Shown here: one piece after another, positions 1 to 8,411 of the stretch
Layout of the letters: every line of letters starts with the position of its first letter
Position numbering within the stretch: position 1 is the stretch's first letter
Source: Mesorhizobium sp. WSM3626
Lineage (GTDB): Bacteria; Pseudomonadota; Alphaproteobacteria; Rhizobiales; Rhizobiaceae
Assembly: GCF_000513935.1 (NCBI RefSeq)
Contig: NZ_AZUY01000036.1
Span: forward strand, 1 to 63,511
DNA length: 63,511 nucleotides
Direction of reading: 5' to 3'
Notes under the pieces: model-generated
Seen by the model: the letters and a program-made list of their open reading frames with translations, nothing else
What the model was told of the DNA's origin: nothing
The model's database searches: none
Program-made: the position numbers and the translations under genes

Positions 1-54
1 GCCAACTTCATGGGCTTTGTCAAACTTGCCGCTATCGCTATCTGGCTCAGGTAG
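1..54 (+). mobile_element. C-terminal end of an IS5-type transposase (cut by window edge)
   Basis: The first 54 bases read as 17 codons ending in TAG, with the peptide ANFMGFVKLAAIAIWLR. This resembles the extreme C-terminus of IS5-family DDE transposases, which commonly end with a (A/T)NFLGFV-type helix. Only the tail is visible, so whether the element is intact lies upstream of the window. The family call rests on a short peptide from memory. Confidence 0.6.
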
Positions 55-72
55 TTAAATCGTCACTACGCC

Positions 73-1035
73 CTAGATCCAGGTCGGCGTGAATTCAGCG
101 GCATAGCGCTCGCCGAAGCCGCCTTCCGGAAGGATCTCCTTGATCCTGGCCAGGTCTTCTGCGGACAGCACCAGATCGGCAGCGCCGACGTTTTCAGCCA
201 CACGGTCCTGTCGACGCGAGCCCGGAATCGGCACGATGTCGTTGCCTTGAGCCAAAAGCCAGGCTAGTGCCAGCTGTGACACGGTGGCCCCTTTGGTTTT
301 GGCCAGTTCCGTCAACTGGCGCACGGCTTCGAGGTTCTTCTCGAAATTGCCGGGCTGCCAGCGTGGATCGCCTCGGCGCATGTCGCTTTCCTCGTACTCA
401 GCGGCGGGCTTGACCGCTCCAGTCAGAAAGCCACGGCCGAGCGGTGAGTACGGGACGAAGCCGATGCCAAGCTCTCTCAAGGTCGGAAACAGGACTTCGA
501 CATCGCGCTCGAACACTGAATGTTCGGTCTGCAGCATTGCAACTTCCTGCACGGTGTGGGCCTTGCGGATCGTCTGGGTGCCTGCTTCGCTCAGCCCGAA
601 ATACTTGACCTTTCCCTCAGCGATCAGATCCTTGACCGTGCCTGCAACATCCTCAATCGGCACGTTTGGATCGACGCGGTGCTGGTAGAGGACGTCGATA
701 TGATCGACGCCGAGATTGCGCAGGCTATTCTCGGTGACCTCACGAATGTGTTCTGGACGGCTGTCGGATCCCCAGGATCGGGTGAACCCGAATTTGGTCG
801 CCAAGACGACCTTATCACGGAAGCCCTTGACGGCGCGGCCGATGAACTTCTCGTTTTCTCCCCAGCCATAGAGCTCGGCGGTGTCGAACAAGGTCACGCC
901 CAGGTCATAGGCGCGGCGGATCGTTGCAAGCCCGGCCTGCTCATCGGCGGCACCATAGGCCAGGTGAAAACCCATGGCGCCGTATCCGATGGCGGAGACT
1001 TCCGGGCCGTTAGTGCCCAATTTGCGTTTTTGCAT
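73..1035 (-). CDS. Aldo/keto reductase
   Basis: This 320-residue protein has the full-length NADP-dependent aldo/keto reductase TIM barrel. Visible family features are DTAELYG (catalytic Asp and Tyr), the Lys in LATKFGF, the His in YQHRVD, and the C-terminal cofactor segment PIPGSRRQDRVAENVGA. It should reduce aldehydes or ketones in the cytoplasm; the substrate cannot be read from sequence. It is divergent from an AraC regulator 132 bases away, the same pairing as E. coli YqhC with aldehyde reductases, so regulation by that neighbour is likely (inference). The IS-derived tail ends 18 bases past its stop. Confidence 0.93.
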   Translation of the reverse strand: MQKRKLGTNGPEVSAIGYGAMGFHLAYGAADEQAGLATIRRAYDLGVTLFDTAELYGWGENEKFIGRAVKGFRDKVVLATKFGFTRSWGSDSRPEHIREVTENSLRNLGVDHIDVLYQHRVDPNVPIEDVAGTVKDLIAEGKVKYFGLSEAGTQTIRKAHTVQEVAMLQTEHSVFERDVEVLFPTLRELGIGFVPYSPLGRGFLTGAVKPAAEYEESDMRRGDPRWQPGNFEKNLEAVRQLTELAKTKGATVSQLALAWLLAQGNDIVPIPGSRRQDRVAENVGAADLVLSAEDLARIKEILPEGGFGERYAAEFTPTWI

Positions 1036-1141
1036 GTTTTGTATCCTTCCGTGGTACGGGAGGAATGTGGTCAGTCGTCAGACTTTTGCGATGCCTGATG
1101 GTCCTGATTAATTGCCTGATCCTGCCGACAGGTTGATTTTT

Positions 1142-1160
1142 TCAGGTAACTGGCACCTGA
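1142..1160. promoter_or_regulatory. Inverted repeat TCAGGT-N7-ACCTGA ahead of the AraC gene
   Basis: A perfect 6-bp inverted repeat with a 7-base spacer lies 7 bases before the AraC-family start codon, in the 132-base region shared with the divergent aldo/keto reductase. It could be an operator or a hairpin affecting translation initiation. No binding data can be inferred. Confidence 0.35.
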
Positions 1161-1167
1161 TGAGACC

Positions 1168-2010
1168 ATGGAAAAACTCGACGAACTCCGATCCTTGGCG
1201 ATCCGTCATGCCGGAGTCCAACACCCCGGTATGCCGCGGCTGAGTGTCCACAGCATTGCTGAACCGACAGAAATGATGGCCCTGGTTTATGTTCCGATGG
1301 CCTTCATCGTACTTCAGGGAACCAAGCGCACGATCATCGGGGATAAGGTGTTCGAATACGGACCGGGTCAGACCATGGTCGTTGCCGCCGAAATCACGGC
1401 CATGGGCCAGATCCTCGAGGCATCGGTGGACAGCCCGTTCCTGGCGATAAACCTCAATCTCGATCCCGCTGTAATAACCAACGTGGTGCTCTATCTGTCC
1501 CAGACGCCCGAGCTGCAGATGCAGCCCGGATTCGGTTTCAGCATGGCCAATTCCGAGTTGATAGGGGCCTGGCAAAGGTTGCTGGAAATGTATGAGCGCC
1601 CGAAGGAGATCCCCGTGATGGGACTCCATTTGGAGCATGAACTGATGTTTCGGCTGATGCTGAGCCCGCACGCCGAGATGCTGCGCCAGATTGCTGGAGT
1701 CGACTCCCGGCTGTCCCACATCCGCCAGGTGATGGGCTGGATACGCGAGCACTATACCGAGCAGCTCAGCGTTGAGGACATGGCCGCGGTTGCCGGCATG
1801 AGCGCGTCCGTGTTCCATCGCCGCTTCAAGGCCGTGACGGCGCTAAGCCCACTGCAGTATCAAAAGCACATCCGACTGCAAGAAGCCCGCCGCCGCCTCG
1901 TTGCCAAGCAGGGTGATGCGGCCTCTGCTGGTTTTGCTGTCGGCTACAAAAGCACTTCGCAATTCAGCCGGGAGTACAAGCGCCTTTTTGGCGAGCCTCC
2001 GCGACGCTGA
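1168..2010 (+). CDS. AraC-family transcriptional regulator (YqhC-like)
   Basis: The protein has 280 residues: an N-terminal AraC_N-type ligand-sensing domain (about 1-180) and a C-terminal double helix-turn-helix. Examples in the latter are LSVEDMAAVAGMSASVFHRRFK and the second motif AGFAVGYKSTSQFSREYKRLFG. Architecture and divergent placement beside an aldo/keto reductase match the YqhC group, which activates aldehyde-detoxifying reductases in E. coli. It probably controls the 73-1035 gene and possibly itself. The start at 1168 is the only ATG that keeps the whole N-terminal domain; the effector is unknown. Confidence 0.9.
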   Translation: MEKLDELRSLAIRHAGVQHPGMPRLSVHSIAEPTEMMALVYVPMAFIVLQGTKRTIIGDKVFEYGPGQTMVVAAEITAMGQILEASVDSPFLAINLNLDPAVITNVVLYLSQTPELQMQPGFGFSMANSELIGAWQRLLEMYERPKEIPVMGLHLEHELMFRLMLSPHAEMLRQIAGVDSRLSHIRQVMGWIREHYTEQLSVEDMAAVAGMSASVFHRRFKAVTALSPLQYQKHIRLQEARRRLVAKQGDAASAGFAVGYKSTSQFSREYKRLFGEPPRR

Positions 2011-2370
2011 CATGGTGCAAACGATCGTCGAAACTGGCTTCTGACAGGCGAAGGGCAAATGCGTCGGAGCAAAGGCGACGTGCACTACGCTGTGGCGTCA
2101 AAGGCTGACGCGGTTGTCAATCTTCTTTGTTCGGGCTGGCACACCTGCAAACCATCCTATTTGTACGCCTTTGCCGCCGATCGCCGCACGCACGGCTGAG
2201 AGGTCTTTCGAACGCAGCGTCGCTAGACTATGTGTCGCTCATAAGTAACCACAGGAGAAATCGAACTCGGACAGCGAGACGCAGTCACCCTCTCCCGCAC
2301 TGCTCCGGCAGGAGAGGTTCAGCCTTGCCGCCAGTTGCCAGCAGCCTTTTCGGCTCGACAAATCCGGCAA
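2011..2370. other. Non-coding stretch between the AraC gene and tRNA-Leu
   Basis: About 360 bases without a convincing gene. Short open frames overlap it but lack ribosome sites and family resemblance. A 7-bp inverted repeat CCTCTCC...GGAGAGG (near 2290-2317) is the only structure I noticed; it might help end the tRNA-Leu transcript but has no T-tract. Confidence 0.4.
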
Positions 2371-2455
2371 TGGTGCGGTCGAGAAGACTCGAACTTCCAC
2401 GGGTTGCCCCACAGCGACCTCAACGCTGCGCGTCTACCAATTCCGCCACGACCGC
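2371..2455 (-). tRNA. tRNA-Leu (anticodon GAG)
   Basis: On the minus strand an 85-base cloverleaf is readable. The acceptor stem GCGGTCG pairs with CGACCGC and is followed by ACCA, so the CCA is encoded. The D-loop region is GGAATTGGTAGACGC, the anticodon stem is CAGCG/CGCTG with loop TTGAGGT (anticodon GAG), there is a long class II variable arm, and the T-arm is GTTCGAGTC. It decodes CUC/CUU leucine codons. Confidence 0.97.
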
Positions 2456-2627
2456 ACGTGGTAGGAGCCGGAACCGACCGGCTCGCGGCGTGTAGCAAAT
2501 CGTTTCCGGCGAAACAAGTGCGCGATGAGCAATAATGTCCGGCAATTGGCATAACGTTCCACAGGATTGCAATGAGCATCCGGAACTGGACGTTTACGCC
2601 TGATGTCGCCATATGGAGGCCAAAGGC

Positions 2628-2669
2628 ATGTCGCCCAAAAGTGCAAGGCGGTTTTGGGGCCACGACATG
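2628..2669. promoter_or_regulatory. Imperfect inverted repeat just upstream of lipB
   Basis: CATGTCG followed by CCCAAAA is mirrored, after an 11-base spacer, by TTTTGGG and CGACATG with a short bulge. The repeat ends 21 bases before the lipB ATG. It could be an operator or a leader hairpin; there is no poly-T, so I do not call it a terminator. Confidence 0.35.
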
Positions 2670-2690
2670 TATAAGTAAAAGCGACACGCC

Positions 2691-3434
2691 ATGACAGAAC
2701 GCAGCCAGATCGCCACGTCGTTCCTCCCCTTGCCCGGTTCGGCGCCGGTAGAATGGCTGGTTGAACCTGGCCTTACCGCCTATCCCGATGCGCTGGCCTT
2801 CATGGAGGCGCGCGCCGAGGCGATCCGCAGCGGAGCCGCCGGCGAGATGGTCTGGCTGGTCGAACATCCGTCGCTCTACACCGCCGGCACCAGCGCCCGC
2901 ATCGAGGACCTGATCGAGCCTGACCGCTTTCCGGTCTTCGCGGCCGGTCGCGGCGGCGAATACACCTATCACGGGCCCGGCCAGCGGGTTGCCTATGTCA
3001 TGCTCGACCTGAAGCGCCGGCGCGAGGACGTGCGCGCCTTCGTCGCCGCACTCGAACAGTGGATCATCGGTACGCTCGCCGCCTTCAACGTGCGCGGCGA
3101 GCGCCGCGAGGACCGGGTCGGTGTCTGGGTGGTGCGGCCCGATCGCCCTGCCTTGCCGGACGGCTCACTGGGCGAGGACAAGATCGCGGCAATCGGCATC
3201 AGGCTGCGGCGCTGGGTCAGTTTTCACGGCATCGCCATCAATGTCGAGCCGGACCTCTCCCATTTCGGCGGCATCGTGCCCTGCGGCGTGCAGGATCACG
3301 GCGTCACCAGCCTCGTCGATCTCGGCCTTCCGCTGACGATGGCCGATCTCGACCTGGCGCTGAAATCCGCGTTTGAGGATGTGTTCGGCGCAGCCGCGGC
3401 CTTGCCCGCCGAAGTGGCCCGCAAGACCGGCTGA
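2691..3434 (+). CDS. lipB: Octanoyltransferase LipB
   Basis: This 247-residue cytoplasmic enzyme moves octanoyl from acyl carrier protein to lipoyl domains, the first step of lipoate attachment to 2-oxoacid dehydrogenases and the glycine cleavage H protein. Diagnostic motifs are RGGEYTYHGPGQ (about 87-98), Lys164 in KIAAIGIR, HGIAINV (179-185), and catalytic Cys198 in IVPCGVQDHGVTSL. It is convergent with the M50 protease gene, leaving a 7-base gap. The ATG at 2691 gives the usual family length, and a leader inverted repeat precedes it. Confidence 0.97.
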   Translation: MTERSQIATSFLPLPGSAPVEWLVEPGLTAYPDALAFMEARAEAIRSGAAGEMVWLVEHPSLYTAGTSARIEDLIEPDRFPVFAAGRGGEYTYHGPGQRVAYVMLDLKRRREDVRAFVAALEQWIIGTLAAFNVRGERREDRVGVWVVRPDRPALPDGSLGEDKIAAIGIRLRRWVSFHGIAINVEPDLSHFGGIVPCGVQDHGVTSLVDLGLPLTMADLDLALKSAFEDVFGAAAALPAEVARKTG

Positions 3435-3441
3435 CCGCGCA

Positions 3442-4692
3442 TCAGATCAGTTGGGCCGACGCCCACAACACGCCGCAGCCATGGATGGCGAACACCGCCA
3501 GCAAGGCCACTGCGATGACGAGACGGTCGACGGTGCCGATCGGCTCCAGTTCGTGACGTGGCTTCACGCCGCTGCCGACGGTGAGCAGGCTGAGGATCGA
3601 AAACACCGCACCGGCCGCCAGGAGGAAGCCCGACGAAAAACCAGCCCGCCAGCCGAGCGCCAGAAAGGCCGAAAGCAGCGAGAAGGACGCTAGCGCCAGG
3701 ACGACCGGCCCCGGGCAGATCTGGCGCAGCACCTGGCCGCCGTCGAATTTCCACACCGGCACCAGATTGGCGATGTTGAACAGGGCCACGCAGCCCGCAA
3801 GCGCGGCCAGCAGCGCGGCCGCGGCCTTGTGGCCCTCTCCGCCGGCAAGCACGCTGGCGGCAATGACGATCGGTACCAGGAAGGCGGAGAACCCCGCCCC
3901 CATCAACGCCACGAAGGCCACTTCGAAACGGCTGTTGTAGGGCCGGCCTCCAATGGCGATGCCGCCAAGCAGCGGGATGAAGATCATCCGCGCCCTGCGA
4001 TGGCCCGTCAGCCGAAACGCCGCCATGTGGCCCAGTTCGTGCAGTGCCACCACCGACGTCAGGATCGCGGCCAACGCCAGCCCGCCAAGATGAAGGCCGA
4101 AGAACGGCCACAGCATCAACGCCGACAGCACGGCAAAGCCGACCTGGCTCAGCGGATGCTCGAACCAGCCACCCTTGCGGTACCGCCCGGTCTTTGCCCA
4201 ACGCTGCAGCTTGGACAGCTCGCGGCGCATGGCGAAGTACCGGAACACCAGGAAAGCGACGCCGCGATACCGGTCTGTGCGGCTGAGCGTCACGCGTGTG
4301 CCGCTGCCCTGCGAAACCAGTTCGGCGGTCTCGCCATAATCCTTCCAGAACGAGCCATCAAGCGCGGTGTCCTCAATCACCCGCATCGAGAAGCGGCTGC
4401 CCTCGACGACATCTTCAAACCGCGCCCTGCGCTCGATCGGCTTGCCGTCGCGGCCTTCCCACGACAGCATGATGCGGGCCACGCCCTCTTCGTCCAGCGG
4501 CTGCGCCGACAGGATCTCGCCGGACCAGCCGGCGTCGCTGCCAAGCGGCCACAGCGCCTGCCACAGGCGCTGCCGGTCCATTGCGACGACGCGGCTCGAC
4601 CGGACCGTGCGCAAGCCGAGCGGCACGGTCATCAAGAGAAAGATCAGCCCGAGATTGCTGGCCACGAGAATGGCCGTGACGATGGGCGACAC
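3442..4692 (-). CDS. Membrane M50 (site-2-type) metalloprotease with N-terminal SRPBCC-like domain
   Basis: In this 416-residue polytopic membrane protein, one hydrophobic segment (about 5-25) precedes a soluble region (about 35-145) that resembles a polyketide-cyclase/START (SRPBCC) fold, with alternating strands and a long closing helix. Six or so membrane helices follow. The zinc site is HELGH at 218-222, and the second M50 motif NLVPVWKFDGGQ (309-320) supplies the third ligand, Asp. Site-2 proteases cut substrates inside the membrane and often release anti-sigma factors. No PDZ domain is seen; the N-terminal domain may sense or present substrate. The SRPBCC call is by pattern only. Confidence 0.8.
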   Translation of the reverse strand: MSPIVTAILVASNLGLIFLLMTVPLGLRTVRSSRVVAMDRQRLWQALWPLGSDAGWSGEILSAQPLDEEGVARIMLSWEGRDGKPIERRARFEDVVEGSRFSMRVIEDTALDGSFWKDYGETAELVSQGSGTRVTLSRTDRYRGVAFLVFRYFAMRRELSKLQRWAKTGRYRKGGWFEHPLSQVGFAVLSALMLWPFFGLHLGGLALAAILTSVVALHELGHMAAFRLTGHRRARMIFIPLLGGIAIGGRPYNSRFEVAFVALMGAGFSAFLVPIVIAASVLAGGEGHKAAAALLAALAGCVALFNIANLVPVWKFDGGQVLRQICPGPVVLALASFSLLSAFLALGWRAGFSSGFLLAAGAVFSILSLLTVGSGVKPRHELEPIGTVDRLVIAVALLAVFAIHGCGVLWASAQLI

Positions 4693-4804
4693 CTGGACGT
4701 TGCTCCTGCCTGGAGGCGTACCCTAACCTCGCGGCGGCAAGAAAAGCTTAACGGCGGAGCGGCTTACGGCCATCGGGAAACAGCGAATGGCGAATGCCGC
4801 CAAC

Positions 4805-4891
4805 TCACATGGCTCCGATCCAGATCGCCATGGAAACAAGAAACGCACTCATGCAAACCAGCGAGATGACATCCTGAACCAGATCGGTCAT
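4805..4891 (-). CDS. 28-residue membrane peptide, LexA-controlled, SidA-like
   Basis: The gene has 28 codons plus TGA. ATG at 4891 is preceded by AGGAGAG about 5 bases upstream. The peptide starts MTDLVQDVISL and continues as one hydrophobic helix ending IWIGAM. A LexA box and a TTGACA element lie directly upstream, so it should be induced by DNA damage. Size, topology and SOS control match SidA of Caulobacter, a 29-residue inner-membrane peptide that stops division through FtsW/FtsN during SOS. Sequence homology to SidA is not claimed; function is inferred from architecture. Confidence 0.7.
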   Translation of the reverse strand: MTDLVQDVISLVCMSAFLVSMAIWIGAM

Positions 4892-4924
4892 AACTCTCTC
4901 CTGTTGTGGATATGTTTCTAATTT

Positions 4925-4948
4925 GTTCTAATTTTGTTCCATTGTCAA
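4925..4948 (-). promoter_or_regulatory. LexA (SOS) box inside a sigma70-type promoter
   Basis: GTTC-N7-GTTC occupies 4925-4939 (GAAC-N7-GAAC on the transcribed strand), the established LexA consensus of alphaproteobacteria. TTGACA lies at 4943-4948 as a -35 element, and a weak CAAATT-like -10 follows at the usual spacing, so the box fills the promoter spacer. The box is 33 bases upstream of the small ORF start at 4891. Confidence 0.75.
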
Positions 4949-5074
4949 CGAACAGAATCCGACCGCATCCAAAATCTCCGGGCGATCAGCTCGGCAGGGT
5001 TAAGAAAAGATTGACAGCCCGCCGCCTATCAACAGGCAGGGGAAATGGCGGGCGTGGGGCACTCGCGAAACACG

Positions 5075-5110
5075 CAGGTGTTGAGTTTCAGGTCAGGCCG
5101 GCAACACCTG
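5075..5110. terminator. 9-bp hairpin just downstream of lolD
   Basis: CAGGTGTTG and CAACACCTG form a perfect 9-bp stem with an 18-base loop, starting 10 bases after the lolD stop. There is no T-tract, so it may protect the 3' end or assist termination rather than act as a classic intrinsic terminator. Confidence 0.35.
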
Positions 5111-5119
5111 ACGCACAGG

Positions 5120-5800
5120 CTAAAGCGGCACCACCTTGCCGTCGGAGAGCGTGACGCGCCGGTCCATGCGTGATGCCAGTTCGTGATTGTGGGTGGCGAT
5201 CAGCGCGGCGAGACCCGATTGCCGCACCAGCGCCTCCAGCGCCTCGAAGACGTAGGAGGCGGTGACCGGGTCGAGGTTGCCCGTCGGCTCGTCGGCGAGC
5301 AGCACCAGCGGCGCATTGGCGACGGCACGGGCAATGGCGACACGCTGCTGCTCGCCGCCGGACAGCTCGGATGGTCGGTGCGACGCCCGCTTGCCGATCT
5401 GCATGTAGTCGAGCAGTTGCGCGGCGCGCTCGCCCGCTTCCTTGCGCGGCAGCCCCTTGATGAGCTGCGGCATCATGATGTTTTCCAGCGCCGAAAACTC
5501 CGGCAGCAAATGATGGAACTGGTAGACGAAGCCGACATCGTTGCGGCGAATCGAGGTGCGCTCGTCGTCGGACAACCGGCCGCAGGCGCGGCCGGACAAG
5601 ATCACGTCTCCGGCGTCGGGACGCTCCAGCAGGCCCGCCGTATGCAGCAGCGTCGACTTGCCGGTGCCCGACGGAGCCACCAGCGCCACCATCTCGCCGC
5701 GCCGCAGCGAGAAGTCGGCGCCGTTCAGGATGGTGAGCTTGCGCGGGCCCTGGACGTAGTGCCGCTCGACGCTCTTCAACTCGATAATGACCTCGGCCAC
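5120..5800 (-). CDS. lolD: Lipoprotein-releasing ABC transporter ATPase LolD
   Basis: ATPase of the LolCDE-type machine that extracts outer-membrane lipoproteins from the inner membrane. Walker A is APSGTGKST, the signature is LSGGEQQRVAIARA, Walker B is LVLLADEPTG, and the switch His lies in IATHNHELA. I place the start at GTG 5800, whose G is shared with the lolC stop (TAGTG), giving 226 residues beginning VAEVIIELKSVERHY. An ATG 48 bases upstream lies inside lolC and would only add a non-conserved tail. It is translationally coupled to lolC, last gene of the proS-lolC-lolD group. Confidence 0.93.
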   Translation of the reverse strand: MAEVIIELKSVERHYVQGPRKLTILNGADFSLRRGEMVALVAPSGTGKSTLLHTAGLLERPDAGDVILSGRACGRLSDDERTSIRRNDVGFVYQFHHLLPEFSALENIMMPQLIKGLPRKEAGERAAQLLDYMQIGKRASHRPSELSGGEQQRVAIARAVANAPLVLLADEPTGNLDPVTASYVFEALEALVRQSGLAALIATHNHELASRMDRRVTLSDGKVVPL

Positions 5801-7086
5801 TACTCGTACCTCAAGGCTTCGACCGGATCGAGACGGGCCGCCCGCCACGCTGGAAACACCGTTGCCAGGAAGGACAGCGCCAGCGCCATGATGATGACAT
5901 AGGTCGTCTCGCGCGGATCCATCTTGGCCGGCAACTGGCTGAGGAAATACAGCTCCGGATTGAACAGCACCTTGCCGGTCATCCAGGAGAAGAACTGGCG
6001 GATCGATTCGATGTTGGTGCAGATCAGGACGCCGAGCAGCACGCCGGCGAGCGTGCCCGTCACGCCGATCGCCGCTCCCGTCATCAGGAAGATGCGCAGG
6101 ATGGCGCTGCGCGAGGCGCCCATGGTGCGCAGGATGGCGATGTCATGCCCCTTGTCCTTCACCAGCATGATCAGTCCGGAAATGATGTTGAGCGCCGCCA
6201 CCAGCACGATCAGCGTCAGGATCATGAACATCACGTTGCGCTCGACCTGAAGGGCGGAAAAGAAGGTCTCGTTGCGCTGGCGCCAGTCGACGAGGTCGAT
6301 GGGGCGTTGCGCCGCCTCTTCCACCTTCGGTTTCAGCGCATCGACATCATCGGGATTGTCGACATAGATCTCGATCGTCTGCGCCCGGCCGTCCATGTTG
6401 AAATAGAGCTGCGCTTCGGAGAACGGCATGTAGACGATGGAGCTGTCATACTCCGACATGCCGACTTCGAAGATCGCGGCGATCTTGTAGCCCTTCATGC
6501 GCGGCGTGGTGCCGAGCGGCGTCACATCCCCGTCCGGCGAGATCAAGGTGATGGTATCGCCGAGCGCCAAGCCGAGATTCTCGGCCATGCGCTTGCCGAT
6601 GGCGACGCCCTCGCCGGTATCGAAATCGGCGAGCGTGCCTTGCTTGATGTTGCTGGCAACAATGGCGATCTTGCCGAGGTCTTCACCCCTGATACCGCGC
6701 ACCAGCGCGCCGGTGCCGCCGCCGACATTGCCTTGCGCCAGCACCTGGCCATCGATCAGCGGAATAGCGTATTTGACGCCGGACACGCCGTTGATGCGGC
6801 TGGCGACCTGGGCATAGTCCTCGAGTGGCGAATCGAGCGGCTGCACGATCAGATGGCCGTTGACGCCGAGTATGCGCGTCAAAAGCTCGGCGCGGAATCC
6901 GTTCATCACGGCCATGACCACGATCAGCGTGGCGACGCCCAGCATGATGCCGAGAAAGGAGATCGAGGCGATCACCGAGATCACCGTCTCCTTGCGCCGC
7001 GAGCGCAAATAGCGCCACGCAACCGTGCGCTCGAAGATTGAGAACGGGCCGGCGCCCGCCGATCTCGCTGCCGCCGCCTCGCTCAT
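5800..7086 (-). CDS. lolC: Lipoprotein-releasing ABC transporter permease LolC/LolE
   Basis: The 428-residue permease has the MacB/FtsX-type layout: a first membrane helix near 35-65 after FERTVAWRYLRSRRKE, a long periplasmic domain to about 290, then three helices to the C-terminus. Family motifs are VIVVMAVMNGFR, KDKGHDIAILRTMGA and FPAWRAARLDPVEALRYE. Many alphaproteobacteria have one LolC/E protein acting as a homodimer with LolD, which fits this two-gene arrangement. The start overlaps the proS stop by 4 bases (7083-7086) and the end overlaps lolD. Confidence 0.93.
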   Translation of the reverse strand: MSEAAAARSAGAGPFSIFERTVAWRYLRSRRKETVISVIASISFLGIMLGVATLIVVMAVMNGFRAELLTRILGVNGHLIVQPLDSPLEDYAQVASRINGVSGVKYAIPLIDGQVLAQGNVGGGTGALVRGIRGEDLGKIAIVASNIKQGTLADFDTGEGVAIGKRMAENLGLALGDTITLISPDGDVTPLGTTPRMKGYKIAAIFEVGMSEYDSSIVYMPFSEAQLYFNMDGRAQTIEIYVDNPDDVDALKPKVEEAAQRPIDLVDWRQRNETFFSALQVERNVMFMILTLIVLVAALNIISGLIMLVKDKGHDIAILRTMGASRSAILRIFLMTGAAIGVTGTLAGVLLGVLICTNIESIRQFFSWMTGKVLFNPELYFLSQLPAKMDPRETTYVIIMALALSFLATVFPAWRAARLDPVEALRYE

Positions 7087-8411
7087 GCGGTGGCACCGAA
7101 GCGTTTTGCCGCGTCGGCGATCGGCAGCGTCACGCGCTCGCCGCTCTTGCGATTCTTGATCTCGACTTCGCCGGCGGCCACGCCGCGCGGCCCGACAATC
7201 ACTTGCCAGGGCAGCCCGATCAGGTCGGCGGTGGCGAATTTGCCGCCCGGCCGCTGGTCGGTATCGTCGTAGAGCACGTCCTTGCCGGCGGCGGTGAAGG
7301 CAGCGTTGAGCTCATCGCAGACGCGGTCGCAGTCGGCGTCGCCCGCCTTCATGTTGATCAGGCCGATATCGAACGGCGCCACCGCTTCCGGCCAGATAAT
7401 GCCGTTCTCGTCGTGGCTGGCCTCGATGATCGCCGCGACCAGCCGCGACGGGCCGATGCCGTAGGAGCCGCCGGAGGCGAAATGATCCTTGCCGTCGGGG
7501 CCGGTCACCTTGGCGCCCATCGGCTTGGAGTATTTCTCGCCGAAGTGGAAGATATGGCCGACCTCGATGCCGCGCGCCGAGACCCGGTCGCCTGTCGGGA
7601 CCTTCTCCCAGGCCGCCTCGTCATGCATCTCGTCGGTGGCGGCGTAAGGCGTCGTCCACGTCTTGACGATATCCGATATCTCGCCGTCATTGGCGAAGTC
7701 GGTGTTCGCGCCGGGCACGGCAAGCGACAGATAATCGCGATGGCAGAAAACCTGGCTCTCGCCTGTATCGGCCAGGATGATGAACTCATGGCTGAGATCG
7801 CCGCCGATCGGTCCGGTGTCGGCCCGCATCGGGATTGCCTGCAGGCCCATGCGGGTGAAGGTCCGGAGATAGGACACGAACATCCTGTTATAGGCGGCTC
7901 GCGCGCCCTCGAAGTCGAGATCGAAGGAATAGGCGTCCTTCATCAGGAATTCGCGCGAACGCATCACGCCGAAGCGCGGCCGCACCTCGTCACGGAACTT
8001 CCACTGGATGTGGTAGAGGTTGAGCGGCAGGTCCTTGTAGGACTTGACGTAGGCACGAAAAATCTCGGTGACCATTTCCTCGTTGGTCGGTCCGTAGAGC
8101 ATGTCGCGGTCCTGGCGGTCCTTGATGCGCAGCATCTCCTTGCCGTAGTCGTTGTAACGGCCGCTCTCGCGCCACAGATCGGCCGACTGGATGGTCGGCA
8201 TCAGGATCTCCAGCGCACCGGCGCGGTTCTGCTCCTCGCGGATGATCTTGCAGACCTTGTCCAGCACCCGCTTGCCCAGCGGCAGCCAGGAAAAACTGCC
8301 CTGCCCCTGCTGACGGATCATGCCGGCGCGCAGCATCAGCCGATGCGAGACGATTTCGGCCTCGCGCGGATTTTCTTTAAGGATAGGCAGGAAATAGCGC
8401 GACAAACGCAT
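7083..8411 (-). CDS. proS: Prolyl-tRNA synthetase, short alphaproteobacterial type
   Basis: Charges tRNA-Pro. With 442 residues it is the short form that lacks the roughly 180-residue editing insertion of E. coli ProRS, as expected in Rhizobiales. Class II motifs are visible: motif 2 region WKFRDEVRPRFGVMRSREF, motif 3 region GSYGIGPSRLVAAIIE, and the C-terminal anticodon-binding domain from about 340. It starts at ATG 8411 and overlaps lolC by 4 bases. Editing of Ala-tRNA-Pro is expected to rely on a separate protein (family knowledge). Confidence 0.96.
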   Translation of the reverse strand: MRLSRYFLPILKENPREAEIVSHRLMLRAGMIRQQGQGSFSWLPLGKRVLDKVCKIIREEQNRAGALEILMPTIQSADLWRESGRYNDYGKEMLRIKDRQDRDMLYGPTNEEMVTEIFRAYVKSYKDLPLNLYHIQWKFRDEVRPRFGVMRSREFLMKDAYSFDLDFEGARAAYNRMFVSYLRTFTRMGLQAIPMRADTGPIGGDLSHEFIILADTGESQVFCHRDYLSLAVPGANTDFANDGEISDIVKTWTTPYAATDEMHDEAAWEKVPTGDRVSARGIEVGHIFHFGEKYSKPMGAKVTGPDGKDHFASGGSYGIGPSRLVAAIIEASHDENGIIWPEAVAPFDIGLINMKAGDADCDRVCDELNAAFTAAGKDVLYDDTDQRPGGKFATADLIGLPWQVIVGPRGVAAGEVEIKNRKSGERVTLPIADAAKRFGATA

